This document shows, in pieces, positions 1 through 15,531 of a stretch of 64,000 nt of DNA (the first letter of the stretch is position 1; each line of letters opens with the position of its first letter). This stretch comes from Calvatia gigantea (taxonomy: Eukaryota > Basidiomycota > Agaricomycetes > Agaricales > Lycoperdaceae), in contig JACAAK010000004.1 of the NCBI GenBank assembly GCA_025093985.1, forward strand, positions 2,728,001-2,792,000, read 5' to 3'. The notes beneath the pieces are model-generated. The model was not told where the DNA came from. It searched no databases and was given only the letters and a program-made list of their open reading frames with translations. A program made the position numbers and the translations under genes.

Positions 1-3000
1 AGAATAGCCGACCCAAATATTGGTTTGTTTCGTGTCTTTTAAATGCATGCGTGAGCCGCTAACCGTCTCCGAAGACCTTAGGACTAAACATACCGTCGCT
101 TCTGAGATTCGAGAAATCCTCGATACTGTACGAGATACCGAGTCTGCTCGCACCTACCCATACCTCGTTCCTGCTGTTACCGAGCTTCTACGTTCCGGAG
201 AACCCGCCTTCTCCAAGGAGACACCAGAATACGCCTTTCGCCGCGTGCTCCTAGAAATACTAAATCGACTTCCCGTCAGTGAAAGCCTCCGCCCCCATAC
301 GCAAACAATATTCACTTGTATGCTTCACGTTGTGCGCCATGACAATGAGGAGAACGGCACAACGGCGTGTAAAGCGCTGGTGGACATCATACGAGGATAC
401 CGAATCCTCACGGAGGAGAGTCTGAATGAATTTGTTGCCATCTTCTTGCAATTATTCCAAAACATGAAGGGACTGGTAGAGGAGGTCCTTTCAGAAGATT
501 CTGCGCTCCTTGACTCCCTAGTCGTGCTGCCTAGTATACGAAGCTTTAAGGTCCTTGGTGAAATGGGCATGGTCATGGTGATCATGTCTCAAGTCCATCG
601 CCAATTAGTGTCCCCCGCGATGCAATCATCAATTCCCTATGCCACCGAAGTCCTTGCCTTGGAATCTCCCGCACAACATAAGACTCGTACCGATTTCGAG
701 GCAATGGGTGGGATATGGTCTGGGGTGTCACCGACAGTCAAGAATCCTGGCGCGTATGGCGAGTTCATCCATTCTCAGATCAAGGCATGTTTGCGTTTAT
801 TAAGTCCGAGGCATGCGCTGAGTTGGTTATACAGATGTTGTCGTACCTAGCTTATAACATGCGTTTCTCTGGAGAACAACCAGACGGATACGCTGAAAAT
901 CTAATTTTGAGCGCCCTACGCTTGCTTCAAGATTGTCCTAGCAACGGAATTGCACTCAGAAAGGTTTGTAACTGGTACGGGGTGTTATGGTTTTCTAATG
1001 TCCTATTCATAGGAACTCATGGTGGTTTTCCGTCATTTAATGAGTACAAACCATCGCCGAGTTCTGTTTGATCACCTCGACAAGCTTTTTGACGAGCGCG
1101 TATTACTTGGGACTGGTATCGCAAGTAAGGAGATGTTGCGGTGAGTACAACACAATTCTTGGTTGGTGTACATCATTTCATGGACATTCCGGCAGTGTCG
1201 CTGTGTACAGCTCGGTTACCGATCTGGTCCACCATCTTAGGAACGACCTCACCCCCGCGCAGCTCACCCACATCGTAAATTCCTACTCTTGTCTCATTCA
1301 TAATCCTGCGCTCGGCAATAATCTCCACACTTTGTTCGCCAAGATGATGTTCGGCCTTACTGATGCCATTCTGGCGAAAGAGACTCCTCAGGGGGCTGCC
1401 AAGCTCCTTACGGTCATGTTTGAGTCCTGCTTAGAGCGGCTCGAGGGTTTGGCAATTGTACAGGAAGAAGTCTCAAGCATGCTTGAGCGTCAAAAGGGTA
1501 ACGGGGCCTCGATTCCGGATATCTTCCTGATAGAGAAAACGCGGCCGGTTAATGGTGCAACATATGCCATAGACAAGCCAGAAGATACGACTACTGGTGC
1601 GTAGTTTGACGGGCGTGCGATTATGTAGATGTGCTAATGAAAACTCAGAGTCTCGTGTCATCTTTAGGGCATTGCTTCATGGTTTTCGTGTTTGCCTAGC
1701 GTCGCTGAAAAAATGCGACGCACCTATCGTCGATGGCACTTACGTCTTTCGACTTTTCGAAGGGTGTATCCGGTGTATGGTTTTGCTCGATCCAGAACCT
1801 CGCCCAGATCCTCGGGGTACCAATGAACACTCTGATGCGGTCGAGTGGTTTGGTCATGCCCTCCTGGAAATTAATCTACACGTTTTCCAAGAGGTATGGA
1901 CTCACAAGATCGACTTCTTCTTTGACTTTGGCCGGACGCGGATCTTGCTCCTCAACATTTGCCAATTCCTGTTCGCTCGCGAACAAACTTCGCCAACACT
2001 CTTGGCCATCGTTCTCAAGTACCTCGTTGATCGCCTGCCACTTTTGGGAGAGCAAGACGATATGACGGCTGCAGCCACAATTCGGCTATACAAGATGGCA
2101 TTTGCTGCGGTCTCCCAGTATCCTACGCTGAATGAGCCCATTCTCGCCGCCCATCTGGCCAAGCTTTTAATGGACTGTTTTCCTCTGGCTGCCAAGGCGA
2201 CCAAGCCCACACATTACTTTCACCTGTTGCGTGCTCTCTTTAGGGCTATTGGTGGCGGCGGGGGTCGGTTTGAGCTTCTCTACAAAGAGGTTCTGCCCCT
2301 GCTCCCCGAAATGCTGGAGAGTCTTAACCGTCAATTGCTTGCTTCCGAAGGCATCGCCCGTGACATGATTGTTGAGCTATGTCTTACAGTCCCTTTGCGA
2401 TTGACCCATTTACTCCCACACCTCACCTACCTTATGCAACCCTTGGCGTTGGCGTTGCGCGGAAGTCCAGAGCTCGTATCACAAGGACTTCGCACTCTTG
2501 AATTGTGTATCGACAATCTGACGCCAGACTTCCTCGATCCCACCTTGAGTACGGTCTTGAGAGAGCTCATGGAAGCGTTATTCAACCATCTTAAGCCCCA
2601 ACCTGCAAGTCATCATGCCGCTCATACCACCATTCGTATTCTTGGCAAACTGGGAGGGCGTAACAGGCGTCTACTTACCAAAGAACCTGCGCTCAGCTAT
2701 CACCACCACTCTGAATCCGCAAAAGCAGTGATCTCGTTTTCAGGCTCCCGAGGGAAAATCGACCTTGGGCCTATGTCTGCCTTTGCTTCTCAAAACCTGG
2801 CAAAGCTTCCCAATCCCGATCGTGAACATGCATACCATTATCTAGAAAATTGTCTCTCAACAATTGTTTATGAAGTAGGTAGCATTGCCACACCTCCACA
2901 CAGATTCCCACTGACAGGCCATTCTAACAGGGTATTAAAGGACGCAATGTTGAAGATGTTTTTATCCAGACGTTGGAAGGCATCCACGATGCTGCTCATA

Positions 3001-6000
3001 TTCCCGAGCTGAGTACTGAAGCGAAAACGTACATTAGGAATTTATCTCGGTCGGTTTTTGAGCTCTCCATTCGCAAGAATCAGTCGCGGGAACCAAAGGG
3101 TGTCCCCAATCGCCTTCTGTCTTGCTACCTGGACGCAATACCCCACGCTCTTGCCAAGGAGCAGCCAGAACAGGCACAAGCTGCCCAAGATTTGATTGCG
3201 GCGATTATTGAAGATTTGGTGACCATGAAAAACCAATTGGGTGTTGGTATACAAGATATCGTCCCAATTTTGCACCATATGGCCAATCGTTTCACTGCCC
3301 TTTGCCTTGATGAACAATGGATTCGAAAGAGTGCTGGGTGCCGTGGCATCAAGCTCATGACACGGACCCCGGATTTGGCTCAGAAATGGATCAGTGACCG
3401 CGAAGGCGAGCTTGTGCGCACACTGCTGCACATCTTCAAAGATCTACCTCTCGACATACCCCGCGATATCAATGACATCATCGACATCCTCCTTGAAGTT
3501 CTTCGGATTAGCAATGCTCACTTAGACTTCAGCGGTGAGGGTGCCATAGCGGCTCGGAATAAGTTGATCAACCTTATGGGTATCTTCTTCCCCGAGATTC
3601 AAAACTCCAACCCCATTGTCCGACAGGCTGCACAAAACTGCATCGGGTATCTCGTTTCTCTCAGCGGAAGGCCTGCTGTCGATTTGTTGATGCCCCATCG
3701 CGATCGCATGTTGACTGGCATCTATACGAAACCACTGAGAGCTCTACCATTTTCCAAGCAGATTGGAATGATTGAGGCGATTCGCTATTGCGTTAGTCTT
3801 GATCCTCCACTCGTTGAGCTCAACGAAGAACTCCTGCGCCTCTTGCATGAGACGCTCGCTCTTGCCGATGCAGATGATGCTCAACTACTTGGTCGAGGAA
3901 GTGTTCGCCAGGGAACGATTGAGATTACGAAACTTCGTGTTGCTTGCATCAAGTTGCTAACGGCATCCATGCCTATCACCGATTTCTTTTCGCGTCAAAC
4001 CCAAACGCGACAAAGGTATGTTAGTCGGTCATTGCTAGACTTGAACGTATCTGATTCGCGTGTAGGGTGACCGGCGTGTATTTCAAGTCGCTGTATTCCC
4101 CATCGCCAGAAGTCAAAGATGTCGCCCATGAAGGCCTTAGGATGGTATTAACCCATCAAAGTCGCCTCCCGAAGGAGCTTTTACAAACTGGATTGCGACC
4201 CATCTTGATGAATCTTGCGGACCCAAAACGCCTCTCAGTCCCTGGCTTGGAAGGGCTTGCTCGCCTTCTTGAACTCTTGACCAACTACTTCAAAGTAGAA
4301 ATTGGACACAAGCTTCTCGACCACTTTAGGAGTGTTGCAGACCCCCAGATGCTGCAGCAATCGTCGAGACTCCCTCTCGCCGATCACGAAGGCATTGCAA
4401 AATTAGTCCGACTCGCAAATATCTTTCATCTCCTTCCTTCTGCTGCCAATATTTTCCTCGAAAACCTCGTCAACGCCGTGGTGCAAACAGAAGCACAAAT
4501 GCATTTCTCTACCCGAAGTCCCTTCTCAGAGCCGCTCGCCAAATATCTTGACCGCTATCCCATTGAAGGCATCGACTTCTTTATGCGACATCTCAAATTT
4601 CCACAACACCTTCGGACGTTAAGGAGCATCCTTCTCGGGAGATATGCACCTAGTCTTGAGCGCGAGCTGGCCTCAAGGACTCCATTGCTGGTCAACCTCT
4701 GTACACAAGGAGCCGACACTGGCTTGCTTACCCAGGTATTACTCTTGTTCCATGACTTGGCGGAAATTTTGCCGACTTGGATATCAGACTACGAGCTTGC
4801 TATCGACGCATTGGTCAAAGTTTGGCGCTCCCCAAGTGTTCAACCTGGCGCTCCCGATTTGGTGCAACGGCATGCACTCCTGCTGGGAATATTCATGAAG
4901 GCTCTCCAACAATCCCCTCGGATCGACCTACTTTTCGACATCGTCGCCGTCTTCAACCGTAACCTCAGTATGGACGTCATCCATATCTCACAGTTCCTTT
5001 ATAAGCACGTGGCATTGAGTGAAGACACGATCTTCCGCCGCAACGTACTTCTTCGATTCTCAACATGGTTCAGTGATGTTACTGTTCCTTGGAACCAGAA
5101 GGGAGCATTCCTGCGCTATATTGTCTCCCCAACGCTCCTTGTCCATGCTTCCCGCGAACCGAACAAAGAACGCCTCTTGGATGCTGACTACATCAATCAA
5201 CTCCATCGACTCATCTGGCAACCTATCACAGAGAACACTGCTTTTGCGGACACAGATGATATGTTTAAGATAGAACTATTGCATTTCACCACAATCCTCG
5301 TCCAAAGCTACTCAGACCTACTGGAAGAAGTGAAGAAGGACATTATCAAATGCGCCTGGCACTATATCACTAGTAGCGATGATATTATTGTGAAGCAAAC
5401 TGCCTACCTCCTTGCAGCTCGGTTCTTTGCCGCCTTCCCGACGCCACAAAAATTCATTCTACGTGCGTGGACTGGTCTGCTGCGACTGTCTCATTCTGAA
5501 GGCAAGCCTCTGGTACGTCAAGAAGCCCTCGCCACCCTTGCTCCTGTCCTTCCGCAGTCCGACTCAAACGAACCTGGTCACCCTCAATGGGCCAAAACTA
5601 CCCGACGTTTGCTAGCCGAAGAGGGACTGGCACAGATGATCGCTATATATCATCTAATCATCAAACAACCTCAGCTCTTCTACCCCGTTCGTTCATTATT
5701 CGTGCCTCATATGGCGAATTCCTTGAGCAAACTCGGAATGTCGGCATCATCAACAGCAGAAATGAGATCCCTTTCCATTGAGGTCCTTCAGGTCATCTTT
5801 GACTGGGAGGAACAGGCGACACGCGCTGCTCAGGATAACAAGAGTGAAACGGTTTGGCTCACACCCATTGGGCTTCGTGAGAACATGATCAGCTACCTTG
5901 TTCGATTGGCTACATTTCCTCATGATCAGACTGCAAAAGCTTCTTTGGTTCCCCGAGCCCTTTCATTGCTGCAGACAATGGTCGGCCCCAATGGTTGGAC

Positions 6001-9000
6001 CGAAGTTACTGTTGGTTTACGTTACTTTTCTAGGACTCTCGAACAGGTATGTTGCCATGTCATCACCATGATCCAAATAACTGAATTGTCACCCAGAACG
6101 ACTTGTCAGCTGAAAATGCCCTCTCGTTAGCTGTCGCATCCGCAAAAGTTCTACAAGTCATTGCGGCAGAACAAAGTGATGCGTGGTTCACAACCAATGC
6201 AACTGCTCTGCAGAAGCTTATTCGCAAGGGACTTCTGACCGATGATCATACCCTTCAGGACGCACTTTACCCCATTTTCGACCATCTTATTCGTCTTTTC
6301 CCATTACCGAAAGAAGAGGAAGAGCAACAGACGGAACTTTCTGACTTCCACTCCTTCGTGAACAACACTATCGGAGAGGGCTTACGCAACAGCAACGCAC
6401 CTCGCAACATCCTTCTCATGCTCAAGTCCGTTGTCACCATCACACCTGAACGAGTGGAAACGTTCAGCCAACCGCTCATGAAACTGTTGAGTAAGTTGGC
6501 AAAAGAGCACATCCAGTCTCTCCCTACCAATGGAACTGAAGGCAACGTCCGCCTCATCATCCTTCTTCTGGAAATCTGCCAGATTTCTGTTGCATACTTG
6601 GCGGATCAGCGTCGTTGGCTGTTGAGCACCCTGGTTGTACTGGTGGAGAAGTCGAAGAGTGTTCAACTTTGTCGTTACATGCTGGATCTGGCACGCAGAT
6701 GGGCTATGCATCGACAAGAAGCCTATCCCACGATGAAGGAGAAAGCGAGTCTCATTCAGAAAATGACGTTTTACGAAACGCGCGGAGAAATTCTCTTTCA
6801 CCCTTACCTTGAGCTCATCTACGACATTTACACCGAGCCATCTCTTCGTAGAAGCGACCTCACCACTAGACTTGAACCCGCATTTTTACTTGGTTGCCGC
6901 GCAAAAGATGCATTGTTGCGGGAGCGCTTCATGGACTTACTAGACGTTAGCGTACCCCGATCGCTTTTCGGCCGTTTGACATATATCCTAGGCGTCCAAA
7001 GTTGGGAGGTACTCGCCGATCACAACTGGATTTATCTTGCTTTGCACCTAATACTCGGAACGACCGACCTTGATGCCCCTGTGACCACGGATCGTCGCCA
7101 AGCCCACAACGAACTGGTACCTTCTGTCCAGCGGCCTAACGCCCGACGTCTCGTTCGCCCTATGCAGCGTTTGCTGTTCCTCGACCCCCAGGCCGCTCAC
7201 GAGACGTGGTGTTCTGTGTTCCCCGCTGCGTGGTCAGGTCTGTCCCGGCGTGAGCAGATGGACATCACTAATCACATGATCAACCTCTTAAGCAAAGAAT
7301 ATCACATCAAACAAGCCCACCTGCGTCCCAACGTAATCCAAACATTCCTAACCGGCATCCATGGATGCTCACCTCCTCTTGTACTTCCACCCCATCTTGT
7401 CAAGTACTTGGCAAAAACATTTGGTGCATGGCATGTTGCATTGGAGATCCTCGGCTCTTCGCTGGAGATGGTCAAAGATGATGAACCCAATATTCGAGAG
7501 TATGTCTACGATTCCCTCGCAGAAGTTTATGCCGAGTTGGCAGACGAAGATATGTTTTACGGTTTGTGGCGTCGCAGATGTTTGCATCAGGAGACGAACA
7601 TTGCCCTAGCCTTCGAGCAACATGGTTTCTGGGAACAAGCGTCCGCCGCATACGAAAACGCCCAAACCAAAGCACGAGGGGGGGCTATTGCATTTTCTGA
7701 ACCGGAGTATTGCCTTTGGGAAGATCATTGGGTTTTAGCGGCAGAGAAACTCCAACAATGGGATATCCTGTACGACTTTGCCAAAAGCGAAGGCAATCAG
7801 GAACTCATGCTCGAGTGCGCGTGGAGGATCAAAGACTGGGCAGATAATAAAGAAAGTTTGGAGGAGCAAGTCAAACAACTTCACGAAATTCCGACACCTA
7901 GGCGGCGCGTCTTCGAGGCTTTCTTAGCACTTCTCAAGTTTCCTGGAGCTCTTGAGAAGAATACCGAATTTACCAAGGTGCTTGAGGATGCAATGCAGCT
8001 GTCACTGCGCAAATGGGTTGGACTACCAGTACATCTATCCAGCGCCCACGTTCCTCTTCTTCAACATTTCCAACAATTTGTCGAGCTTCAAGAGGCTGTT
8101 CAGATTTTCGGATCATTGTCCCAGACAAACGCGCAAAACCTCGAAAAGAAGTCTTCTGAACTGAAAATGGTTCTCCAAGCGTGGAGGGAACGTCTGCCGA
8201 ATATCCAAGACGATATCAACCTGTGGAGTGATCTCGTCGCCTGGCGTCAGAATGTCTTCCATGCGATCAATAATGCATATATGCCCCTGATCAACAACCA
8301 AGGCAACAATAACGCCAACACCAACACATATGGATACCGGGGCTACCACGAAACCGCATGGATTATTAACCGATTTGCGCACGTCGCTCGAAAGCATGAT
8401 CTTCTTGATGTTTGCTTCACCTCCCTGACAAAAATTTACACCCTGCCGAATATTGAGATCTCAGAAGCCTTCCTAAAACTACGAGAGCAGGCCCGGTGTC
8501 ATTATCAGAAGCCAAACGACCTTCAAGCCGGCCTGGATGTCATCAACAACACCAACCTCATGTTCTTCTCCAATTCGCAAAAAGCAGAGTTCTATACGCT
8601 CAAAGGCATGTTCTACGCTCGGCTAGCACGGAATGAAGAAGCGAACCACGCCTTCGGACAAGCCGTACAACTCGACATGGCACAAGCCAAAGCCTGGGCT
8701 GAGTGGGGTCGCTTCAATGATCGTATGTTTAAGAACGCAGGGGCAGAGAATACAGACCTCACTTATGCCTCGAGCGCCGTTAGCTGCTATTTGCAAGCTG
8801 CTGGGCTGTATAAAAACGGGAAGAGCCGCCCCCTGCTGACCCGCATCCTGTGGTTACTCAGCTTGGATGATAGCGCGATGACCATCTCGAAGGCGTTCGA
8901 TACCTACAAAGGAGATGCCGCTTTTTGGTACTGGATAACGCTTACTCCACAACTCTGTCAGTCGCTCAATCACAGAGAAGCTAAGCAAGCACGATATCTG

Positions 9001-11389
9001 CTTCTAAACCTTGCTCGGCATTACCCCCAGGTATGTTGGAACACATGTGACCGTCAGCCAAGCTTATAACTCCACAGGCGCTCTTTTATCACTTACGGAC
9101 TTACCGGGAAGAATTGCAACTCATGAGGAAAGCTGCTCAAGCCCGAGCTATTTCCCTCAACCAACCAATTATTGACCCTACTCGACGCCCAGAAGACCAA
9201 ACTGCGAAAGACAATTCCGAAAACAGCAATGGCCCCACGACTGTTCAAGGACCAACGACTGCTGCCTCAGGTCAGAATGGACAAACGTCAGTTGAGGCAG
9301 CACCCGCAGCAGCTACAGCAGCATCATTCCCTCGACAAGCTTCCGATCTCGTTGATGAGGTCTTACAAGTCCTCAAGACGACATTTCCCTTGCTCATCCT
9401 CAGCCTTGAGACCATGGTTGACCAGATCCACCAGAAGTTCAAGCCCCCTCCGGAGGAGGATATCTATCGCCACATATGCCTACTTCTACAAGAAGCAATT
9501 CAGGTGCGTACCTTGGATTCCAGATTTTCCCAGATGTCCAAATGACCTTTGATTTATAGAACTACATTCTGAGAATGAATGCTCTAGAAGATGATGGCTC
9601 CCTCGCTCCCCACACCCAACAAACCCTATCCCGCCTCGCGCCTATCATCGGGGGACCTGTGAAGGTAAGCCGGTGCTTCCCATATCTTACGCGACCTGTC
9701 TTAACGATTGCGGTAATCACAGAAAGAGTTCGAAGAGGATTTCCTGGTTTCAAAGCCTAATCATTACGAATACATTCGGCGGCTGCAACAATGGAGGGAC
9801 AAATACGAGAAAATGCTTGACTCAAGGCCTCGCATACAACCACTCGCGCTTGTCAGTCACTACTTGACGGAGTTTCAATACAATAAAATCGACGAAATCG
9901 AAGTTCCCGGGCAATATACTGAGGTGCATCCCCTCATTTCGTTCATCGGTACCATACTAACAGAGCTTCAGGAAAAGGATACCAACCAGAATTTTGTGAA
10001 GATTCAAAAATTCGCTTCAAAATTTGAGCTCGGTCGCTCAAACGGGACTTGTTGGAAGAGATTCACCCTTCACGGTAACGACAACACGAAGACGTCGTTT
10101 ATGGTTCAGATTCCCTGCCATCGTCAATGTCGTCGCGAAGATAAAGTTATGCAAATTCTCAGGACATTCAACGGGTCTGTTAATCTTTTCCAGATCCATG
10201 ATAAGAATGTCTCTGATGCTGGATGCAGCGTGTTACAGCGGAAGAAGGAAACTCGGAAGCGCAACCTCTCATTCCACCTCCCAGCCGCCATTTCCTGTAG
10301 CCCAACATTGCGGTTATTCCAGACCGATTCTTCATACACCACCCTTGGTGATATTTATGAACTCCACTGCGAAGATACTGGCATCTCCCGAGAAGAACCG
10401 ATTTTGTTCGCGGGAGAGAAGGTCAAAAAGACCCTGCGAGAATTCCGACAGAGTTCATCGAGGCAGGTGCGTCGGCTCTTCAATTTCCTTGAAACCTCAG
10501 AGCTCAGTCCACAATAGTTGACTAAGACAGAGTACATCACGCTCAAGAAAGATATATATGATGAAGTTTCTGTGAAAACCATACCCGATACTGTTCTGAC
10601 AAACGTGAGGTGATATCTTTTCCTTCGATTGTTCAACCTTGACCCCCAGTCCCAGTATATGATTAGCACAATGGACGGTCCTAGCGAATTATGGCGGATG
10701 CGCAGACAATTTGCTTCTCAGCTTTCGGCATCCAGTTTCATGACCTTCGTTCTCTGTCTGTCGAGCCGCCACCCAAGCAGATTCCAGATTTGCCGTTCGA
10801 CAGGACAGATAGCTATGACAGAACTCCTTCCTGGCATCTCCAGCAATCTCCCCGTCTTCGCGACTAGTGATGTTGTCCCCTTTCGATTAACACCGAATAT
10901 GCAGACCTTCCTAGGTTCTATCTTCACGGAAGGTATCTTGACTGCTGGGATCATGGCCATCTCTCGTTCTCTTACGGAGCCCGAGGTGCGTCTCTTTATA
11001 TTTTAGCAAATATTCCCGGGTGCTCAAAATCTCCTTGCAGTACGCCTTGGAGCAACAACTTTGCCTTTTTGGACGAGATGAGGTGATCTCATGGATGACA
11101 ATGCAGAGGCGCCCTTGGATGGTTGGTGATGCTGCCTTCCGCCAAGGAGTAGCTGCCAATATCGATGGTATCGTCAAACGTGCAGAGACTATGGCGTGCA
11201 AGACTGAAAGGGAAAATGTAAGCTACCTTGCATCTGCAACCCAGCAATAACTTATTCTCTTAGCAACTCCAAAATAATGGTGCTTCCGCGACGGTCCCCG
11301 TCGTCCAGACCATCACCAACCTGATATCCACCGCTACAAACCCCATTCAGCTCGCAAAAATGGGCGAGCTTTACCATCCCTGGTTCTAA
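1..11389 (+). CDS. TRA1: Tra1/TRRAP, SAGA and NuA4 scaffold pseudokinase (5' end cut by window)
   Basis: A very large multi-exon gene encodes the PIKK-family scaffold that binds activators and recruits the SAGA and NuA4 histone acetyltransferases in the nucleus. Exon one is cut at base 1; its residues RIADPNID continue after an intron at 23-74. Long HEAT/TPR (FAT) helical repeats fill about 1-9.5 kb (for example 4.1-6.0 and 6.1-9.0 kb). A kinase-like domain follows near 9.9-11.0 kb, with KFELGRSNGTCWKRF, HGNDNTKTSF and RKKETRKRNL. The segment where an active PIKK has its DRH-type catalytic loop reads instead FVLCLSSRHPSRFQI, as expected for the pseudokinase. The FATC tail ends in GELYHPWF before the stop at 11387-11389. 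At least a dozen introns are visible, one with apparent GC-AG ends (785-834). Only a few N-terminal residues appear to be missing. The 3' end converges on the WD40 gene. Identity is very secure; individual splice sites are less so. Confidence 0.95.
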
Positions 11390-11521
11390 AAGGGCGTTTG
11401 AGCTGTTGAATTGCTGTGATAGTTGTTCTTGCTGGATATGTATTGTACATGTATAGTTACAACCAACCATTAACACGCGCATCCATCTTCAATCATGCTA
11501 TGTAGATTCTGACAATCCCAT

Positions 11522-13609
11522 TCACTGGTTAATGCATTCAGGTGTTGAGCCTGAGCGAAGCATTGCCTCCGCGAGCAAGACGCGAAGGTCGAAGGTTTGC
11601 ACAGGCCGCGCATTGGATTCCATAATTTTCTGTGCGTTGTCCAACCTCGAGAATTGGCTCGGTTGCTTTGAGGGGCCAAAGAGCTACCGTAAAGGGTGAG
11701 CAAGTAAATAACAGGTTTGGCGAAGAAATACTTTGACTGTTGTGTCGATCCCACTAACTGCCAGCAGTGGCAAAGATGGATGCCCTTCGATGACGTTAAC
11801 CACACTCCCATCTCCTTCGTATATACCCTTCAGGTCAGCAGTGAACTTGTCCCAAATAAAGAAATTGCCATCATCCGATCCCGAAACCACCAACTCGTCA
11901 TTGGGCCCAAGATAGTTCACTGCATCATATCAGGAGGGTAGCACCACGAAGTAGCAAAAGCCTTACCATCTTTCACTGTTTCAACATTTCGAGCACCAAC
12001 ATACCGTTTTCGGGGCATTATTACCGGCACCTCTGGGTGATAGTTGAGTTCCACCTCGGCCGCTTCGTCCTCTTCTATTATATCCTCCTCCGAACCTTCA
12101 CTATGGACATCTTGGTCTTCGGCCTCTGCAAACTCTTCTGGGTGCGCCGGGCCTTCTTGATTCTCCATGGTTTCTTCTTTCTGGTGGGGGTCAACTTCGT
12201 GCTTTTGTTCATCTCGACTCTGGCTTAGTTTGCGCCGTTTTGCGTCTGGCGTGGCATCGGTACTGGCAAACGTAGACGAAGTAGTTCTCCCGGAGGGTTC
12301 ATCGAGGGTTGAGAAAATGTATACCCCATCTCCACTGTATGCTGTGGGGCAGTGAATTATTTGAATTACACTTTCCTGGCATGCATGAACTTACATAGGA
12401 GAACCTATTTATTGTCATGAGGCTGTGAAGTTTTCGATGTGGACAAGGGAGCTCACCTCATGCCCGTTGTGGTTCGACATTCTTGAGCCAGTAACATGGT
12501 CCCTTGGAAACCTCCTTTTCTTCTCTTTCTTCGGTGGTCGGCAGAACCGACGAACACAAGTCGTGACTTCATCGGTCGATGATGGTAATCCCCACTCATC
12601 CCGTGCTCTATGGTCTACATATCTTCGGTCAAAGAGATAACCCTAAGGACTCGAATGTGTTAGTCTCATGCTGATCACTAGACGAGGTAAGGTCATATTT
12701 CCAATAGGGACTGACGTAGGGTGATTCTCCAGCAACGACAAATTGATATGGTGTTAGAGTTGACAGTGATAAAGTGGAAAGATCATGCTTGAGTTCCAGC
12801 AAAGGCATGGGGCACGTATTTTGTCGACAATTGTGTGGCGTCCGGAGGTCATGCTGCCTCACAGCACCGTCCTGCGCGTACCGCTCTCAACGGTGCAAAG
12901 CACTCCGGTTACGGGAATCCTGGCTTACCTCTGATACCGTCAGGAAAAGAGCCGGGCTGTCCTCAGTTACGATCCTTTTGACGCGATCTTTATGACACCG
13001 CAGCACCTTGGTCGAGCATTGTCTTGTACTATACTCGGTTTCAATAATGTCTAGTGAACTGTTGCTTAACGCCATGTTGATATCCGACACACGAATCTGC
13101 TTGTCGCCTGCAACGGTAACACTTCATGCAAAGATGCTTAATGAGCATTGACTGATTATTGCGGGGATTTTGGCTGGGGAAGATGGGTCGTTGACTCACA
13201 GTTGAGTGGAATATGGAAGTAGCTGCGCATTAAATATGTTTCCACTGTGTCCTGTATTGATAACTGAGCGGCACACGAGCGGATACTCCTGTTCGGTGTC
13301 CGAGGAATCCATTCTCCAGAGACGCACTGTTGTGTCGTCTCCACCACTGAGGAGCAGTTCACCATTGTGCGCCCAGCTCAGGGCATTGACACACCTAAGT
13401 TAGATGTCAGTGACATAACGGGAAACGGGTCGAATAACAGTTTACCCTGTATGACCGTACGAGGCATTTTCTTCGCCTAAGACATTGATCCTGTCGAGAG
13501 GCTGGCGGAGGAGCCGAGATAAGTTGAGATTTCTATTATGTTCTGTGCGAGAAGTCGAGGGAAGGTCATTTCTAAGACTGAAAAGCGACTTGAATGGGAG
13601 TGAAGACAT
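11522..13609 (-). CDS. DCAF6/IQWD1-like WD40 repeat protein (putative CUL4-DDB1 substrate adaptor)
   Basis: The reverse-strand gene starts at MSSLPFKSLFSLRNDLP. WD40 blades follow: GHTGCVNALSWAHNGELLLS, then GHSGNIFNAQ, a DGAVRQHDLR segment matching the D-x-R signature of DDB1-binding adaptors, and LLSYSGDGVYIF. An acidic low-complexity insert (EEDIIEEDEAAEVE region near 12.05 kb) comes before the last blades, GPNDELVVSGSDDGNFFIWDK and HPSLPLLAVSGIDTTVK. This blade order with an acidic insert before the final two blades is that of the DCAF5/6/8 group. The last exon joins at LFGPSKQPSQF and ends SGSTPECINQ. Family function (substrate receptor for a cullin-4 ligase) is inferred from homology only. 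Stop codons of this gene and TRA1 lie about 130 bp apart, tail to tail. Confidence 0.82.
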
Positions 13610-13827
13610 GAGATATCAGCCATTCTGAATTCTGATCTAAACTTATTACCCGTGCTAACTGTTCCAGTCTCTCATCGCCACTTATTACATAATGAAATGG
13701 TTCATTATCATTTGAGACCCAAACCCAAACCACGGGTATGTAGCATACAGATGAGATAACTAACGAAGCGACAGTATAGTCTTAGTGCTCAGCAGATATG
13801 AGCATGTCCACGGATGCACGTAATTCA

Positions 13828-15385
<1,558 letters not shown>

Positions 15386-15531
15386 GGTCAATGTGGGGGG
15401 AAGGAATGAACCATGTGTTGGCGCTACTGCGGTAAAGGGAGTGCCGTGACAGTACTGATGCCAACTGTCACACAGCTTCGTCATTTCAGGATTTCTCCTT
15501 TCAACACCCCATCTGACCCAAAGTACTTGTA

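Noticed and set aside
1902..2210. Minus-strand frames inside TRA1, also at 3042-3431, 6382-6801 and 8113-8397
   Set aside because: TRA1 coding sequence is intact on the plus strand here; these are shadow frames without family features.
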